NCBI GenBank assembly: GCA_963170055.1
Contig: CAUJGJ010000179.1
Coordinates: forward strand, 2,238,601 to 2,302,600
Direction: 5' to 3'
Source: Halisarca cf. caerulea
Lineage: Eukaryota; Porifera; Demospongiae; Chondrillida; Halisarcidae
Length of the DNA stretch: 64,000 nt
In this document: piece by piece, positions 1 to 9,904 of the stretch
How the letters are laid out: every line of letters begins with the position of its first letter
Numbering within the stretch: the stretch's first letter is position 1
Made by a program: the position numbers and the translations under genes
The notes under the pieces: generated by a model
What the model saw: the letters and a program-made list of their open reading frames with translations, nothing else
Databases searched by the model: none
Told to the model about the DNA's origin: nothing

Positions 1-374
1 CACCCCACATCACTGGACAATCTCTGCAGTCACCCACCCCACATCACTGGACAATCTCTGCAGTCACCCACCCCACATCACTGGACAATCTCTGCAGTCA
101 CCCACCCCACATCACTGGACAATCTCTGCAGCCCCCCACCCCACATCACTGGACAATCTCTGCAGTCACCCACCCCACATCACTGGACAATCTCTGCAGT
201 CACCCACCCCACATCACTGGACAATCTCTGCAGTCACCCACCCCACATCACTGGACAATCTCTGCAGTCACCCACCCCACATCACTGGACAATCTCTGCA
301 GCCCTCCACCCCACATCACTGGACAATCTCTGAAGTCACCCACCCCACATCACTGGACAATCTCTGCAGTCACC
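1..374. repeat. 34-bp minisatellite, about 11 copies
   Basis: A 34-base unit containing ACATCACTGGACAATCTCTG repeats head to tail with only a few substitutions and runs off the left edge. It lies in an intron of the minus-strand TBC gene; the 5' splice site of that intron (positions 377-376) abuts the array. Confidence 0.97.
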
Positions 375-377
375 CAC

Positions 378-1256
378 CCATGTCACTGTCATACTCCACC
401 AAGGACATGAGTATGTCGAGCAAAGCAGAATCAGTTGTAGGAAGCTTGAAGTAAGGATGGTACTTCTCTGTTCGAGCCACATCTTTTAAGATTAGTCTGT
501 TGTAGTCTTGAAGAAGTGAAGACTCTGAAAGTTTCTCTTTCCAGGATCTCACAATCTTATCATAGGAGTCTCTGCACATGTGAAACAACACATACTTATG
601 CTATGCTCTGCATTACCTTAATCTGAAGAACGAACTTCTTCTCCCTGTCAATAAGGTCTCTCTCTTCAGCTGAAGTGCTGTAAGGATAAAACTCGAGAAA
701 AAATTTCCACAAAAGAGGACGGTCTTGGACTTTCAAACCCTATACAGCAATAACCAGTGTGTACAGGCAGACAGACACACAGTCAGGTAGACACGTAGAC
801 AGTCAGGTAGACACGCAAACATACATGCAGCCAGACAGGTAGACAGATATATATATAAGTTACATATCACACCAAAGAGGATGTCTCATTTATATTATTA
901 ATTAGCTATATATTTTGATGATGTATTAACTAATTAATACTTGTACTAATAAATGAAATGACAATTAATGATATCTGCTATAGAAAAATTTAATTACTCA
1001 ATAATCCAAGCTTTGAAAAGTAAACGGGAAAAATGTCCTTGAACAAGAGGGAGCTCAAGAAGCAGTCCTGTACATGTATCTATGCCTATACCCACAAAAG
1101 CACGCACTACAGAGTGAATGAGCTTACATGAAATACTCACTCTATGAAATGCATTCTTTCTCAATGAGTACTGATCTAGAATCCGTCCTTGCGTGTCGAG
1201 AACATCTTCCAAATCGCCTATCCCGATAGGCGTGGAAGCAGCGCTAGCGAAGGTCA
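378..1256 (-). CDS. TBC-domain Rab GTPase-activating protein, 5' part
   Basis: Three minus-strand exons encode the first part of a TBC domain, which stimulates GTP hydrolysis by Rab GTPases on membranes. Exon 1 (1256-1141) gives GRILDQYSLRKNAFHR, exon 2 (739-617) GLKVQDRPLLWKFFLEFYPY followed by the STSAEER segment, and exon 3 (about 594-378) LILKDVARTEKYHPYF then DILMSLVEYDSDMG. The order and wording match the TBC1D15/16/17 type, and the last exon stops just before the expected Y-x-Q-G-M motif, so the Arg/Gln finger region lies beyond the left edge. The ATG at 1256 is the first in frame, but a longer open frame to about 1326 behind a CCCAG acceptor could extend the N-terminus over NPRL3 exon 1. 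The exon 2/3 junction phase is not fully resolved. Confidence 0.8.
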
Positions 1257-1297
1257 TTTGGATAATCTTAAGGGGAACCCCCTTCAGTGACACTGCG
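1257..1297. promoter_or_regulatory. Putative bidirectional promoter, TBC gene / NPRL3
   Basis: Only 41 bases separate the first in-frame ATG of the minus-strand TBC gene (1256) from the NPRL3 ATG (1298). No TATA box is visible. If the TBC gene has an upstream exon, the two genes instead overlap at their 5' ends. Confidence 0.5.
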
Positions 1298-3422
1298 ATG
1301 TCCTTGTTAGCTGTGGCCCTGGCCACGTCTGGGAGTCGAGGACAACGTCTGTTGTTCTTCTATCCAGCTGGGGCAGGTGAGTGGAAGGAGTGGTAAGAAG
1401 AAACACGTCTGGTTGCGGTAAACTGTAGAGCAGTCTCGAGAGAAGCTTCACAAGGACTGGAACTATGTCATTTTTCCTATGTGAGGTATGCCTTTGTTCC
1501 TTTTAGGGAGCAGACTTACAGAGCCCGAAGAGAACAGCTTAACAATACTAAAGTGTGTAAACTGATGGGAAAGTTTGTTGTCTAACTTAACGAGTTTCTT
1601 TCCTCCCAGGGAGCTACCCCCAAGCCTGTTGGGAGAGCTGCTGACTCCATCTTCTCAACTGGTGAACAAGAGATTCGGTTTGCAAGTAGATAAATGGAAG
1701 TTCGTTGGGCATCCAAAAACCATCCCATCTTTCAAGGATGGTGATGGTATTCGTATGCTTCAGTTTAATGTGGTGTTTATCCTTGAGGCAAGTTGCTAGC
1801 TGTATTGGGTGGATGTTTGCAAGCCCTTGTGACGTGAAGTGTTTTGCAGACATCAGCTGATGCAGACCTGGTGGAGCAGTGTCACAGCCTGTCAGACCAG
1901 CTGGGAACATGCCTCATCCACGAGGAGAAGCGTTGTGCCTACGTCAGTCAAGAAGTAGAGAGACTCCTCAATCGAGTGGACTACTCAAACCTCCAGACTA
2001 CAGAAGACTTTGCTCTTGTCTACAGTTTGGTAGCTAAGGAGAGCACACTGGCAAAGACCATAGTCAAGCTGTTCAATAGGTGAAGCATATCTTAGCCTGA
2101 ATGTTGTGTGGTGTTGACCTCTGCCTCATCTCAGCAGTGTGAAGAGGGGTGATGTGCACATTTCTGAAACCGTTAACTACTGGTCTGGTTTGTCCTGGGG
2201 TCTGCCGAGGACCACAACTCATACTGCGCAGTAGGTCAAGTGGAGTGGTGCTGTGGACCTCTGTGCACAGTGGCTTAGTTTATGTGCTATGCACTCAACC
2301 TTTTCAGACCTTTCCATTCGTTCCTACTTCTTGGAGAAGCTGAGTCTGTTGTCCAGTCTCTACCAAAGGAAGCCAGCCCTGCATTCTCTAAGCTGCTGTC
2401 TGTCCACTCTCCAGTGCAGACGTGAGTTTTATTTCTTGACTTCCTGCACTGTCCTCTATAACTCCTCCTGTATTGGCCAACTCTAGCCTCCAGACTCTGT
2501 CTGAAGATTGTGATCTTCCTCTGGACCATGTGTTGAGGCTTGTGGATCATTTGGTTCAGTGGAGAAAGGCCTGTATCATACACCCGCTGGTGGATTCAAA
2601 TGTTTACATGCTGACTAGGAAAGTGGACATCAGTTGGTGAGCCAAACAAAGCCGGTAGAATTGTTTGTGAATGTTTACTGTTGCCATGGTGACACAGCTC
2701 CAGTCCACTACATGGCTGGTTTGAGAAGTGGGCATCAGCTCAGAATGTGAGTGGACCATTCCTTGATGCAGCTTCTAGCTTCTCGGAGGCCCTTCCATTG
2801 TCGGATATACAGTCGGCATATCAACAACATGTATGTTGCCATGCCAACACTAAACCATTCTTATGTTATACATGGTAATTGTGTTCTCTAGGAATTTGTG
2901 CCTGTAGTGACCTGGATGTTGCAGAAGCAACTGATAACTAAGGTGAGTTGTGTGCTCCATCCGTCCAGCACCACACACTGATAACTAAGGTGAGTTGTGT
3001 GCTCCATCCGTCCAGCACCACATAACCCGCCCCTTTTCATCACTATGTCTTGCCCCACCCACACATTGTGCAAAAACTTTTTTCTGCAGCTCAACACCTA
3101 TGTGTTCCTCTTACCCTCTGAAGACACACCCATTTCCTCACCTGACATGCCCACTACTCCTTCACCTACTAGCCCCACAGAAGTGAGGTTGGATGATTTG
3201 AAGGAGTTCTCAGAGGAAGAACAAGCATCTGTACTCAAGTGTACACAACACAAGAACAAGACAGACATTGAAACCTTGTGCTCTCTCCTCAAGTACTTCA
3301 GAGGAAACAGCTCAGTAGCTGACATGGCACAGTACGAACTCCTAAGGAGCTCACAAATACTAACTATCATTGACATGTTCTCATGTGTTCTTGTTACTGC
3401 TGCTATACCCGATTCAACATAG
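1298..3422 (+). CDS. NPRL3: GATOR1 complex subunit NPRL3
   Basis: NPRL3 joins NPRL2 and DEPDC5 in GATOR1, the Rag GTPase-activating complex that inhibits TORC1 at the lysosome when amino acids are scarce. Exon 1 (1298-1376) carries SGSRGQRLLFFYP, the longin-type N-terminus. Later exons give GLQVDKWKFVGHPKTI and MLQFNVVFILE (1610-1787), LIHEEKRCAYVSQEVERLL (1850-2079), LLLLGEAESVVQSLPKEASP (about 2300-2405), VLRLVDHLVQWRKACIIHPL (about 2490-2638), FSEALPLSDIQSAYQQH (about 2713-2830), EFVPVVTWMLQKQLITK (2892-2942) and the C-terminal LNTYVFLLP...LLKYFRG exon (3090-3422). All follow the vertebrate order. Exon 2 is short (1507-about 1552). The intron at 1788-1849 starts with GC. The middle exons near 2110-2300 are less certain. 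Confidence 0.93.
2931..3023. repeat. 47-bp tandem duplication containing a splice donor
   Basis: The block CTGATAACTAAGGTGAGT plus following intron sequence occurs twice with a period of 47 bases, so the exon end and its 5' splice site (2942/2943) are copied at 2989/2990. Using the second donor would add 47 nt and break the frame. Confidence 0.95.
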
Positions 3423-3425
3423 AGA

Positions 3426-4007
3426 TTAGGGATCATAATTGTCTTTATTTACCATGTCAATAATGTCAAACAGCTTCTTGTCCAAAACATGACCATATCT
3501 TAGACTGTATACAAATGTCCTACTAATACCCGTGACTTCAAGATGATGGAATAAGGTGCGGTCAGAATTGGTATCTCTAAAAGGAACAATGTCTTCAACT
3601 TTAACTGTTAAGTCCTTTCTTCTTCCCCAAAAACTGATAGTAGATATGGTCACCTTGTCTTGGTCTGAACTCAAGGACACTCTACCAATGAACCGTTGAA
3701 GAAAGACACTTACTCCAAAGAATATACTACTGATAGCAATAGCCCCGCCTCCAGCCAATGCTAGTGTTTGCCCTTCTACTGACCCATCCATGTATCCTTT
3801 TGACAAGGGAATCATGGATACCACGGCAACAGCAGCCTGAGCAAACTTGATCCTTGAAAACATTTGCAGATACCTCATCCCAGGCCATTTGTAGACCACT
3901 ATGTCAATTGGATGCGTAGCATTTCCTGGTGACAAGAAACGGATATTAATCCATTTCCTTAAAGCTTTCGATGTTGGTCGTGAACAGAGATGAAATGTGA
4001 CCACCAT
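3426..4007 (-). CDS. TMEM186: TMEM186, mitochondrial inner-membrane complex I assembly factor
   Basis: Single-exon gene of 193 codons. TMEM186 belongs to the mitochondrial complex I assembly (MCIA) module. The protein shows a basic N-terminus suitable for mitochondrial import (MVVTFHLCSRPTSKALRKW), a WPGMRYLQMFSRIKFAQAA stretch, two hydrophobic segments (residues about 70-90 and 100-120) separated by a short loop, then FWGRRKDLTVKVEDIVPF and LRYGHVLDKKLF, which match the family C-terminal half. The ATG at 4007 is preferred over in-frame upstream codons because it starts the targeting-like peptide. The stop lies 3 bases from the NPRL3 stop, and the start 96 bases from the KDEL receptor start on the other strand. 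Confidence 0.88.
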   Translation of the reverse strand: MVVTFHLCSRPTSKALRKWINIRFLSPGNATHPIDIVVYKWPGMRYLQMFSRIKFAQAAVAVVSMIPLSKGYMDGSVEGQTLALAGGGAIAISSIFFGVSVFLQRFIGRVSLSSDQDKVTISTISFWGRRKDLTVKVEDIVPFRDTNSDRTLFHHLEVTGISRTFVYSLRYGHVLDKKLFDIIDMVNKDNYDP

Positions 4008-4103
4008 TTTCCTTATGTTCACTGAATAAACGGAATTTTTCCGTATACTTCCGTGGACTGGTTGAACAAAGAGCGTGTGTCTGCAAAGAAAGGGAGCCCA
4101 GAG
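4008..4103. promoter_or_regulatory. Putative bidirectional promoter, TMEM186 / KDELR
   Basis: 96 bases lie between the two divergent start codons. It contains CGGAATTTTTCCG at about 4029-4042, a short palindrome. No TATA box seen. Confidence 0.45.
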
Positions 4104-5394
4104 ATGAATGTATTTCGACTTGTCGGTGATCTTTCTCACCTTTTAGCTATTTTCGTTCTTTTGGCTAAAATATGGACAACAAGGCAGTGTAAAGGTAAAG
4201 ATCATCGATACCCTGTGTACTCGAGTCATCTTCCCTTCACTTACCTTTGTAGGAATCAGCGGCAAGAGTCAAGTATTGTACGCAATTGTCTTTACTACTC
4301 GATACTTGGATCTCTTCTTCTCTTTCGTCTCTTACTACAACACGATAATGAAAGTAGTATTTATTGCCTCAACGTATGCTACAATAGTACTTATATTTTG
4401 GAAATTTAGAGCAACTTACGATTCTGAGGATGACTCCTTCAGAGCTGAGGTTCTCGTAATCCCAGCTGCCGGGCTTGCTGTTCTCGTCAACCACGAATTC
4501 TCCGTCTTTGAGGTTAGTACTACCATAGACCCTTGTTATAGGGTCTATGGTACTAGTGAGCAAAACTCGGGACATGGTCTGTGAATAAAATGGCTACCGT
4601 CATGTTTATTTTATGTTTATGGAATTAGTCGCGATGTGTGTTAGTCACTTGTACAAATGATTTTTCAAAGTAATGATGTTCTTGTCAAAGTGTGTTTAGA
4701 CAGAAAGTTTACAGGTTTACTTGGGTGAATGGTTCTTTGTTGTGTTGACCAACTTCTCTCACTGTTTACAATACAGTGCCATTGATATCTCTTCACTCCC
4801 TTGGTAACCTCAGGAAGAGTATTTTTGCACAGTAAAAAGTTTTGTAGGTCATTGAGTATGGTGGGTGTGGTCATTAGCAGATATAGTGGTGGGTGTGGTC
4901 ATTAGCAGGTATAGTGGTGGGTGTGGTCATTAGCAGGTATAGTGGTGGGTGTGGTCATTAGCAGATCTTATTTGGTATTTTGTTATGGTCTTTTGTTAAT
5001 ACAAATTTGTGTATTATCCAGTTTGCTATTGTCTGTTTTACAGATTCTGTGGACATTTTCAATTTATCTGGAGTCAGTAGCAATAATGCCACAGCTGTTT
5101 ATGATCACTAAAACTGGAGAAGCAGAGACCATCACCTCTCACTACCTCTTTGCCCTGGGCTCCTACAGAGCTCTCTATATAGCTAATTGGATTTGGAGGT
5201 ACTATTCTGAAGGATTCTATGACATCATTGCCATTGTGGCAGGTTGCGTTCAAACTCTCCTCTATTGCGACTTCTTCTATCTCTATATCACAAAAGGTTG
5301 TGATTTACCAGTCTTAATTTGATCTCAGTATATTATGTTTTTTTTTATTCTATTTGCAGTTCTTAAAGGCAAAAAGCTGCAGTTGCCTGCTTAG
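4104..5394 (+). CDS. KDELR: ER lumen protein-retaining receptor (KDEL receptor)
   Basis: Seven-segment membrane receptor that binds the KDEL-type tail of escaped ER proteins in the Golgi and returns them in COPI vesicles. Four exons: 4104-4194, 4253-4512, 5044-5296, 5360-5394. The N-terminus [20 protein letters not shown], the [16 protein letters not shown] segment, [20 protein letters not shown] and [12 protein letters not shown] are near-identical to animal KDELR proteins, and the protein ends in a lysine-rich cytosolic tail, [10 protein letters not shown], needed for COPI retrieval. About 212 residues, the normal family length. All splice sites are GT-AG. Intron 2 (4513-5043) carries a small hairpin and a 28-bp minisatellite. 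The gene is divergent from TMEM186. Confidence 0.97.
4515..4556. repeat. Short hairpin-forming inverted repeat
   Basis: ACCATAGACCC and GGGTCTATGGT (4522-4532 and 4541-4551) form a perfect stem, extended imperfectly by flanking TAGTAC/GTACTAG, around an 8-base loop. It begins 3 bases after the exon 2 donor of the KDEL receptor gene. Confidence 0.85.
4858..4968. repeat. 28-bp minisatellite, 4 copies, in KDELR intron 2
   Basis: Unit GTGGGTGTGGTCATTAGCAG followed by A/GTATAGTG, repeated about four times with one variable base. Confidence 0.93.
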
Positions 5395-5984
5395 GTACAG
5401 CATTCAAGGAGCTTTTAGGCCTACTAGGAGTTTTGCAATAACAAAAATCAATTGAAGTAATTTTAATATCCATGTTATTTACAATTCTCTTGTACTGATT
5501 GGTAAACACGGTGTTATAAAACTATGATCCAGCATTGTGGAAGTTTGGCCCTGGGCATAGTTAAACGAGAAAGAATTTTCTCGTTTATCTATGCGTTGGG
5601 TGGCTTGCTGTCAGCAAGCTGTAGGTGTCTGCACAATACTGAGAGCAGTGGAAACTTGAACCACGATATTTCTATCCCTATAGATATCACTAGCTTTGTG
5701 ACATGTAGCAAAACCTAAACAAGTTATGATGGTCTTTTTAGACAGATCCTACGTTTTCTCCCTTCCAAAATGGTGGGGTTAGTCTAGCCCGTCTCCGCAA
5801 GCACCCTACGGGCGAGAAGGGGCGCCCTTCTCGCCCGTAGGGCGCTTGTGGAGACGGGCTAGCTTGTTAGACTATGGTGGGGTCTAAATAGTCACGTGAG
5901 TGTAGTCACGTGAGTGTACGTATATACATGCAAATCCATTGCGCAATCACGTCGAAGTTCCCGCACCCACGTGTATAGGGAGAA
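5395..5984. other. 590-base intergenic region, KDELR to RPL11
   Basis: No coding exon recognised. It contains a small inverted repeat AACGAGAAA...TTTCTCGTTT near 5563-5587, the palindromic element at 5770-5883, and a repeated GTCACGTGAGTGTA motif at 5893-5917 close to the RPL11 start, which includes E-box CACGTG cores. Confidence 0.6.
5770..5883. mobile_element. Small palindromic (foldback) element with 10-bp target-site duplication
   Basis: Arms of about 38 bases, TAGCCCGTCTCCGCAAGC then CCTACGGGCGAGAAGGG and its near-perfect complement, meet at GCGCC near 5820. The direct repeat ATGGTGGGGT flanks it at 5770-5779 and 5874-5883, as expected of a transposed element. It encodes nothing. Similar small palindromes occur at 11394-11480 and 35191-35274. 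Confidence 0.75.
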
Positions 5985-7332
5985 ATGGCTGTAAGTACTG
6001 TTTGAATCCTTCTGAATATATTCTGTGCAGACGTGGAAGAAGGCACAATGCATTCAAAAGATGTCTGTGTTTGTTTATTTTAATGTTATGCAGGAAGAAA
6101 AGAAGGGAAATGTTATGAAAGACTTGAAAATCAGTAAACTTTGTCTTAATATCTGTGTCGGAGAAAGCGGAGACAGATTAACGAGAGCTGCCAAAGTTCT
6201 GGAAGCGTTAACGGGACAAACACCTGTGTATTCCAAAGGTGTGTACTGTATAACGTGTCCTGTCATATCCACATTCCTGCTTACTTCTGCTATTAGTGGT
6301 TTTGATTATGGCCCTGGGACCCTCCTGATGGCTCTTTGGTCATTGCTCATCCTGCTGTCAACGTAGTGAGCCCATGATTATTATATACATATCCACCATT
6401 ACATTTCTTGTATACACAATAACACTGCCTTGTCTTCCCTCCTTGGTTATGTTTATGTATGCCCCAGACCTGATACGTGTGTGCCCCAGACCTGATACGT
6501 GTTCCCCCCAGACCCGATACGTGTGTGCCCCATACCCGATACGTGTGTGCCCCAGACCTGATACATGTGTGCCCCATACCCAATACATGTGTGCCCCAGA
6601 TCTGATACGTGTGTGCCCCAGACCTGATACGTGTGTGCCCCAGACCCGATACGTGTGTGCCCCAGACCTGATACATGTGTGCCCCAGACCTGATACATGT
6701 GTGCCCCATACCCAATACATGTGTGCCACAGACCTGATACATGTGTGCCCCATACCCAATACATGTGTGCCACAGACCTGATACATGTGTGCCACAGACC
6801 TGATACATGTGTGCCTCAGACCTGATACATGTGTACCCCAGATCTTATGAGTATGGCAATTATTACATGAGAATATATGCTTTCCTCTAGCTCGGCTAAC
6901 CATCAGGTCATTTGGAATTAGACGTAATGAGAAAATCTCTGTGCACTGCACAGTGAGGGGACCCAAAGCTGAGGAGATTCTGGAGAAAGGTCTGAAAGTA
7001 AAGGAGTACGAACTACGGAAGAACAACTTTTCTGATACAGGGAATTTCGGATTTGGTATTCAGGAACATATAGACCTTGGTATACGATATGATCCTTCCA
7101 TTGGAATCTATGGAATGGACTTCTATATTGTTCTGAACAGACCGGGGTACAGAGTGTCGTACAGGAGGAGAAAGCGAGGCAAAATTGGTGCTCAACATCG
7201 TGTAACCAAGCAAGAGGCAATGAAATGGTTTCAGCAAAAGGTTCGTTCGTTTGTTCCCTTGATGTTTAATTGGTGTGTCATCTGCTGGTCTTCTCCTTGT
7301 AGTACGAAGGGGTCATCTTACCTGGAAAGTGA
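5985..7332 (+). CDS. RPL11: 60S ribosomal protein L11 (uL5)
   Basis: Universal large-subunit protein that binds 5S rRNA with RPL5 in the central protuberance. Four exons: ATG GCT only (5985-5990), 6094-6238 ([30 protein letters not shown]), 6891-7240 ([52 protein letters not shown]) and 7303-7332 (YEGVILPGK). The predicted protein is about 176 residues, the usual size. A two-codon first exon followed by an intron is typical of animal ribosomal protein genes. Intron 2 carries a 22-bp minisatellite (6460-6840). I looked for box C/D guide RNAs in the introns and saw none that I could support. Confidence 0.98.
6460..6845. repeat. 22-bp minisatellite in RPL11 intron 2
   Basis: About 17 copies of a 22-base unit of the form CCTGATACGTGTGTGCCCCA plus GA. 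The long apparent reading frames across it arise from the repeat and are not genes. Confidence 0.95.
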
Positions 7333-7464
7333 ACCTTGAGCTCTGTTTATGTATTGTACTTTTGGTGTTACTGACAATGGAATTCATTTGTTGACTATGA
7401 ATAAATTAAATGATATTCATGATAGTATTTTGACCATCTGGATACGGTACTCGCTCGAGGGAGG

Positions 7465-8886
7465 ATGAGCCGCCAAGTAAAGTTGGTGAAGGGAGCTGAC
7501 GGCCTCGGTATAGCCTTGAGAACGAATGTGCATGGTGATTTAGTATGGCCAATAGTACATTCAGTGCGTCCTGGAAGTGAAGCAGCGTTATCCAGAGTTG
7601 TAGCCGTGGGGGACCGAGTAGAGGCAGTGAATGGTTTTCGTGTTTCGGGCAAGACTCACCATTTCGTGAAAGATTTGCTCCAACTAGTCCCCATAGGGTC
7701 TTCTGTGGAACTAAAACTTGCAGATCCCATTGGTGGGTTCTATCGCTGTGTTTGGTGGGCTTCGTGTAGGCTTAATTTACACGCGCCACACCGCATTATC
7801 CTGTGGACAGTGTGTGTAGTACTGCACATATTGTGTTGGTTATGCACATCTGTTTGTGTTTATTTTAGACGAAGACGAATACGATTCTTCTAGTATTCTG
7901 TCCTTTCAGAAGAGAATGTTTCCTCCCCAAACAGTAGGCATGTCCTCATCCCTGACTGGTCCTCCCCTGTCACATGATCATCACGTGAATCACCAAGCAA
8001 ATGTGAGACGTTCACAGTCCGACTGCTACAAGACACGTCCATCTCTACATCGGCAGATCAACCTCTCACGAGTGCAGAGTGTCCACAACAAAAGTCCATG
8101 GGAAGTGTCTATAGGTCACCCCAGGCTCCGTCAGTCAATGGATGTCATGAGCAGTAGTGGACTGGGAGACAGTATAGGTAGTTTGACATCTCTCTCTCGA
8201 CAGGACACCAGTGAGCGCTGGCCTGAATGTGGGGAGTACACCGCTACTGGTACTGACCTCCACAACGCAGTTGTCAAAGGAGATGTTAGTTTCTTTATGT
8301 AATGCATGTTTGTATGTGTACACACTTTTGTGTTTAAGTTGTGTATGTGGTATCTTGTACGTGCATGTATGTGCACTGTTAGGTGTTGGTTGTCAGAGCG
8401 TGTCACTGAATGGGGGGACTGATGCACTGTGCTGAGTGAAACTGATGTGTTTTGCGTGTTTGATATATTGTGCACTTTCAGGTAGCAGAAGTTGAAAGGT
8501 TGCTAAAAATAGGATCAAGCATCTACAGTTTAGACTCTGAAGGAGACACTCCACTTGATTTGGCGTCCAGGGCTGGGAATATAGTGAGCACTAGACTGTC
8601 TGGAAAATACTTTAGTGATCATATTCCATGGTCTTTACCTTTAGACAATACTTAAGCTCATGGAAGAAATGTACGAAGGATCAACTGTTTCCTCGTCATC
8701 TTCTTGTAAGTATACTAGTTTGAATAAGGAGATGAATTAAAGCCATAAACTCATTATCTTATTGCAGGTTCCTTACGAGAAAATGGCTCTACAGAACAAA
8801 GGGGTTTGCATAAAAAGAGTAAACACAGAACAGATGTTCGAAAAGAGCTGGCTAAGGCTTACGAGAACATTGGGAGTAAAGTTTAG
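7465..8886 (+). CDS. PDZ domain protein with C-terminal ankyrin-like repeats
   Basis: Exons 7465-7732, 7869-8284, 8482-about 8583, about 8643-8705 and 8768-8886. The first exon encodes a PDZ fold: GADGLGIALRTNVHGDLVWP supplies the G-L-G-I carboxylate-binding loop, followed by GDRVEAVNGFRVSGKTHH and a closing ELKLADPIG strand. A serine-rich, low-complexity linker follows (RRSQSDCYKTRPSLHRQ, SLTSLSRQDTSERW). Then come one to two ankyrin-like units, DLHNAVVKGDVAEVERLLKI and GDTPLDLASRAGNITILKLM, and a polar tail that ends in KAYENIGSKV. The architecture suggests a scaffold, but I cannot name an orthologue. Start codon is the first ATG of the PDZ exon. The stop is 145 bases before the survivin start. 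Confidence 0.75.
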
Positions 8887-8962
8887 CATTGAACTCTTGG
8901 ACACCTGTTTTGTTTGTACAATAGACGCTGTCGTCGTTTTCTTCTGTGAATGTACAATTATT

Positions 8963-8992
8963 GTTTCCATAACAACAGTTTTTTGGCGCGCA
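8963..8992. promoter_or_regulatory. E2F-like site and X-box-like motif upstream of the survivin gene
   Basis: TTTTGGCGCG at 8981-8990 fits the E2F consensus TTTSSCGC, as expected for a mitotic gene. Just upstream GTTTCCATAACAAC (8963-8976) fits the RFX X-box pattern RYYNYY-NN-RRNRAC. They lie 40-70 bases before the ATG at 9032. Confidence 0.5.
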
Positions 8993-9031
8993 GATTCGAG
9001 TATCTCATAGTAGTATATGCAAATTCGCGAA

Positions 9032-9645
9032 ATGGATGAATTCCCTGCGTCCAAATGTATTTCTGAAGATTTTTGTAGTTACTATACTGTTCTGGAGCGT
9101 CTTCATACCTTTAAAGACTCGCACTGGCCATTCGAACGCGGACCTTGTACTCCTTTGAAGGTAAGAGCATGCAAGAGCTCATTTGACTCCTGTTGTCATC
9201 CTATGGTGAAATGTTTGCTGAAAACGGATGTTGTGCTCGATTGTACGTAGATGGCAGAAGCGGGTTTTTATTATATAGGAACAGAGGCTTCTCCTGATGC
9301 TGTTCGCTGTGTAGTATGCCTGACTGAATTGGAAGGTTGGGAAGAGGATGATGAGCCACTGAAAGAACATAAGAACCATAGTTCAAGCAGTGCTTGTCCT
9401 TACCTGAAGATTAAAGATCCCTATCAAATTACAGTTGGTGATGTCTTAAAATTGGAGAAAAGAGCTCTTCAATATGCCATTGTATGTTATGTTACTGGAA
9501 CTTCTACAAGTATCTCATTACTAACTCAGAATCGATCTTCTCCGTCCTGTAGAAGTTAGCCATAAAACAGCTTGACAATCATTATGAGAAGATTGAGTGC
9601 TACAGTGTGGATCAGTTTGACAAACTTAAAGAGCTTGAAAATTGA
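9032..9645 (+). CDS. BIRC5: Survivin-like single-BIR protein (BIRC5 family)
   Basis: Survivin is a chromosomal passenger complex subunit that binds phosphorylated histone H3, INCENP and borealin in mitosis. Exons 9032-9160, 9251-9481 and 9553-9645 give about 150 residues, close to human survivin (142). The single BIR domain spans residues about 10-85: RLHTFKDSHWPF, MAEAGFYYIGTEASPDAVRC, then the zinc ligands C-V-V-C, H (in EHKNH) and C (ACPYL). A C-terminal helix (KLEKRALQYAIKLAIKQLDN) replaces the long survivin helix; no RING or CARD domain follows, separating it from other IAPs. Upstream is an E2F-like site. Start chosen at MDEFPASKC because an upstream in-frame MQIRE lies by the promoter motif. 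Confidence 0.9.
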
Positions 9646-9758
9646 GACGTGGCCATCTGATCACAAACAACATATTATAGGAATACATTATTTTTACATT
9701 CCTTGAAGTCCATTTCACTGATATGTATTGTATTGGTACGTATGTCAGTATTATATTA

Positions 9759-9791
<33 letters not shown>

Positions 9792-9904
9792 ACACCATAC
9801 CCAAAGGGTACTAGGACACACAAGGTCCTATGTAGCACAACAGGAGTACAAAAAAGGTTCAAAAGAAAAACTTCAATGTCAGATAATACAGCTGGCAAAT
9901 AATG
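9646..9904. other. Intergenic stretch with (TTA)n tract
   Basis: No exon seen. A (TTA)n tract sits at about 9755-9787; on the minus strand it would be a (TAA)n tail following the 3' end of the degenerate LINE. Confidence 0.6.

Noticed and set aside
1..374. Possible CRISPR array
   Set aside because: Contiguous identical units with no spacers, in a eukaryotic intron.
2680..2693. Perfect X-box-like GTTGCCATGGTGAC
   Set aside because: It lies in an NPRL3 intron by an acceptor, far from any start codon, and NPRL3 is not ciliary; treated as a chance match and a caution on motif counts.
4276..4584. Separate membrane protein frame
   Set aside because: It is the second exon of the KDEL receptor read past its donor.
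6358..7026. 222-codon minus-strand open frame
   Set aside because: Antisense to RPL11 and made mostly of the 22-bp minisatellite.
5991..7302. Intron-encoded snoRNA in RPL11
   Set aside because: Animal RPL11 introns sometimes host them, but I found no paired C and D boxes with terminal stem.
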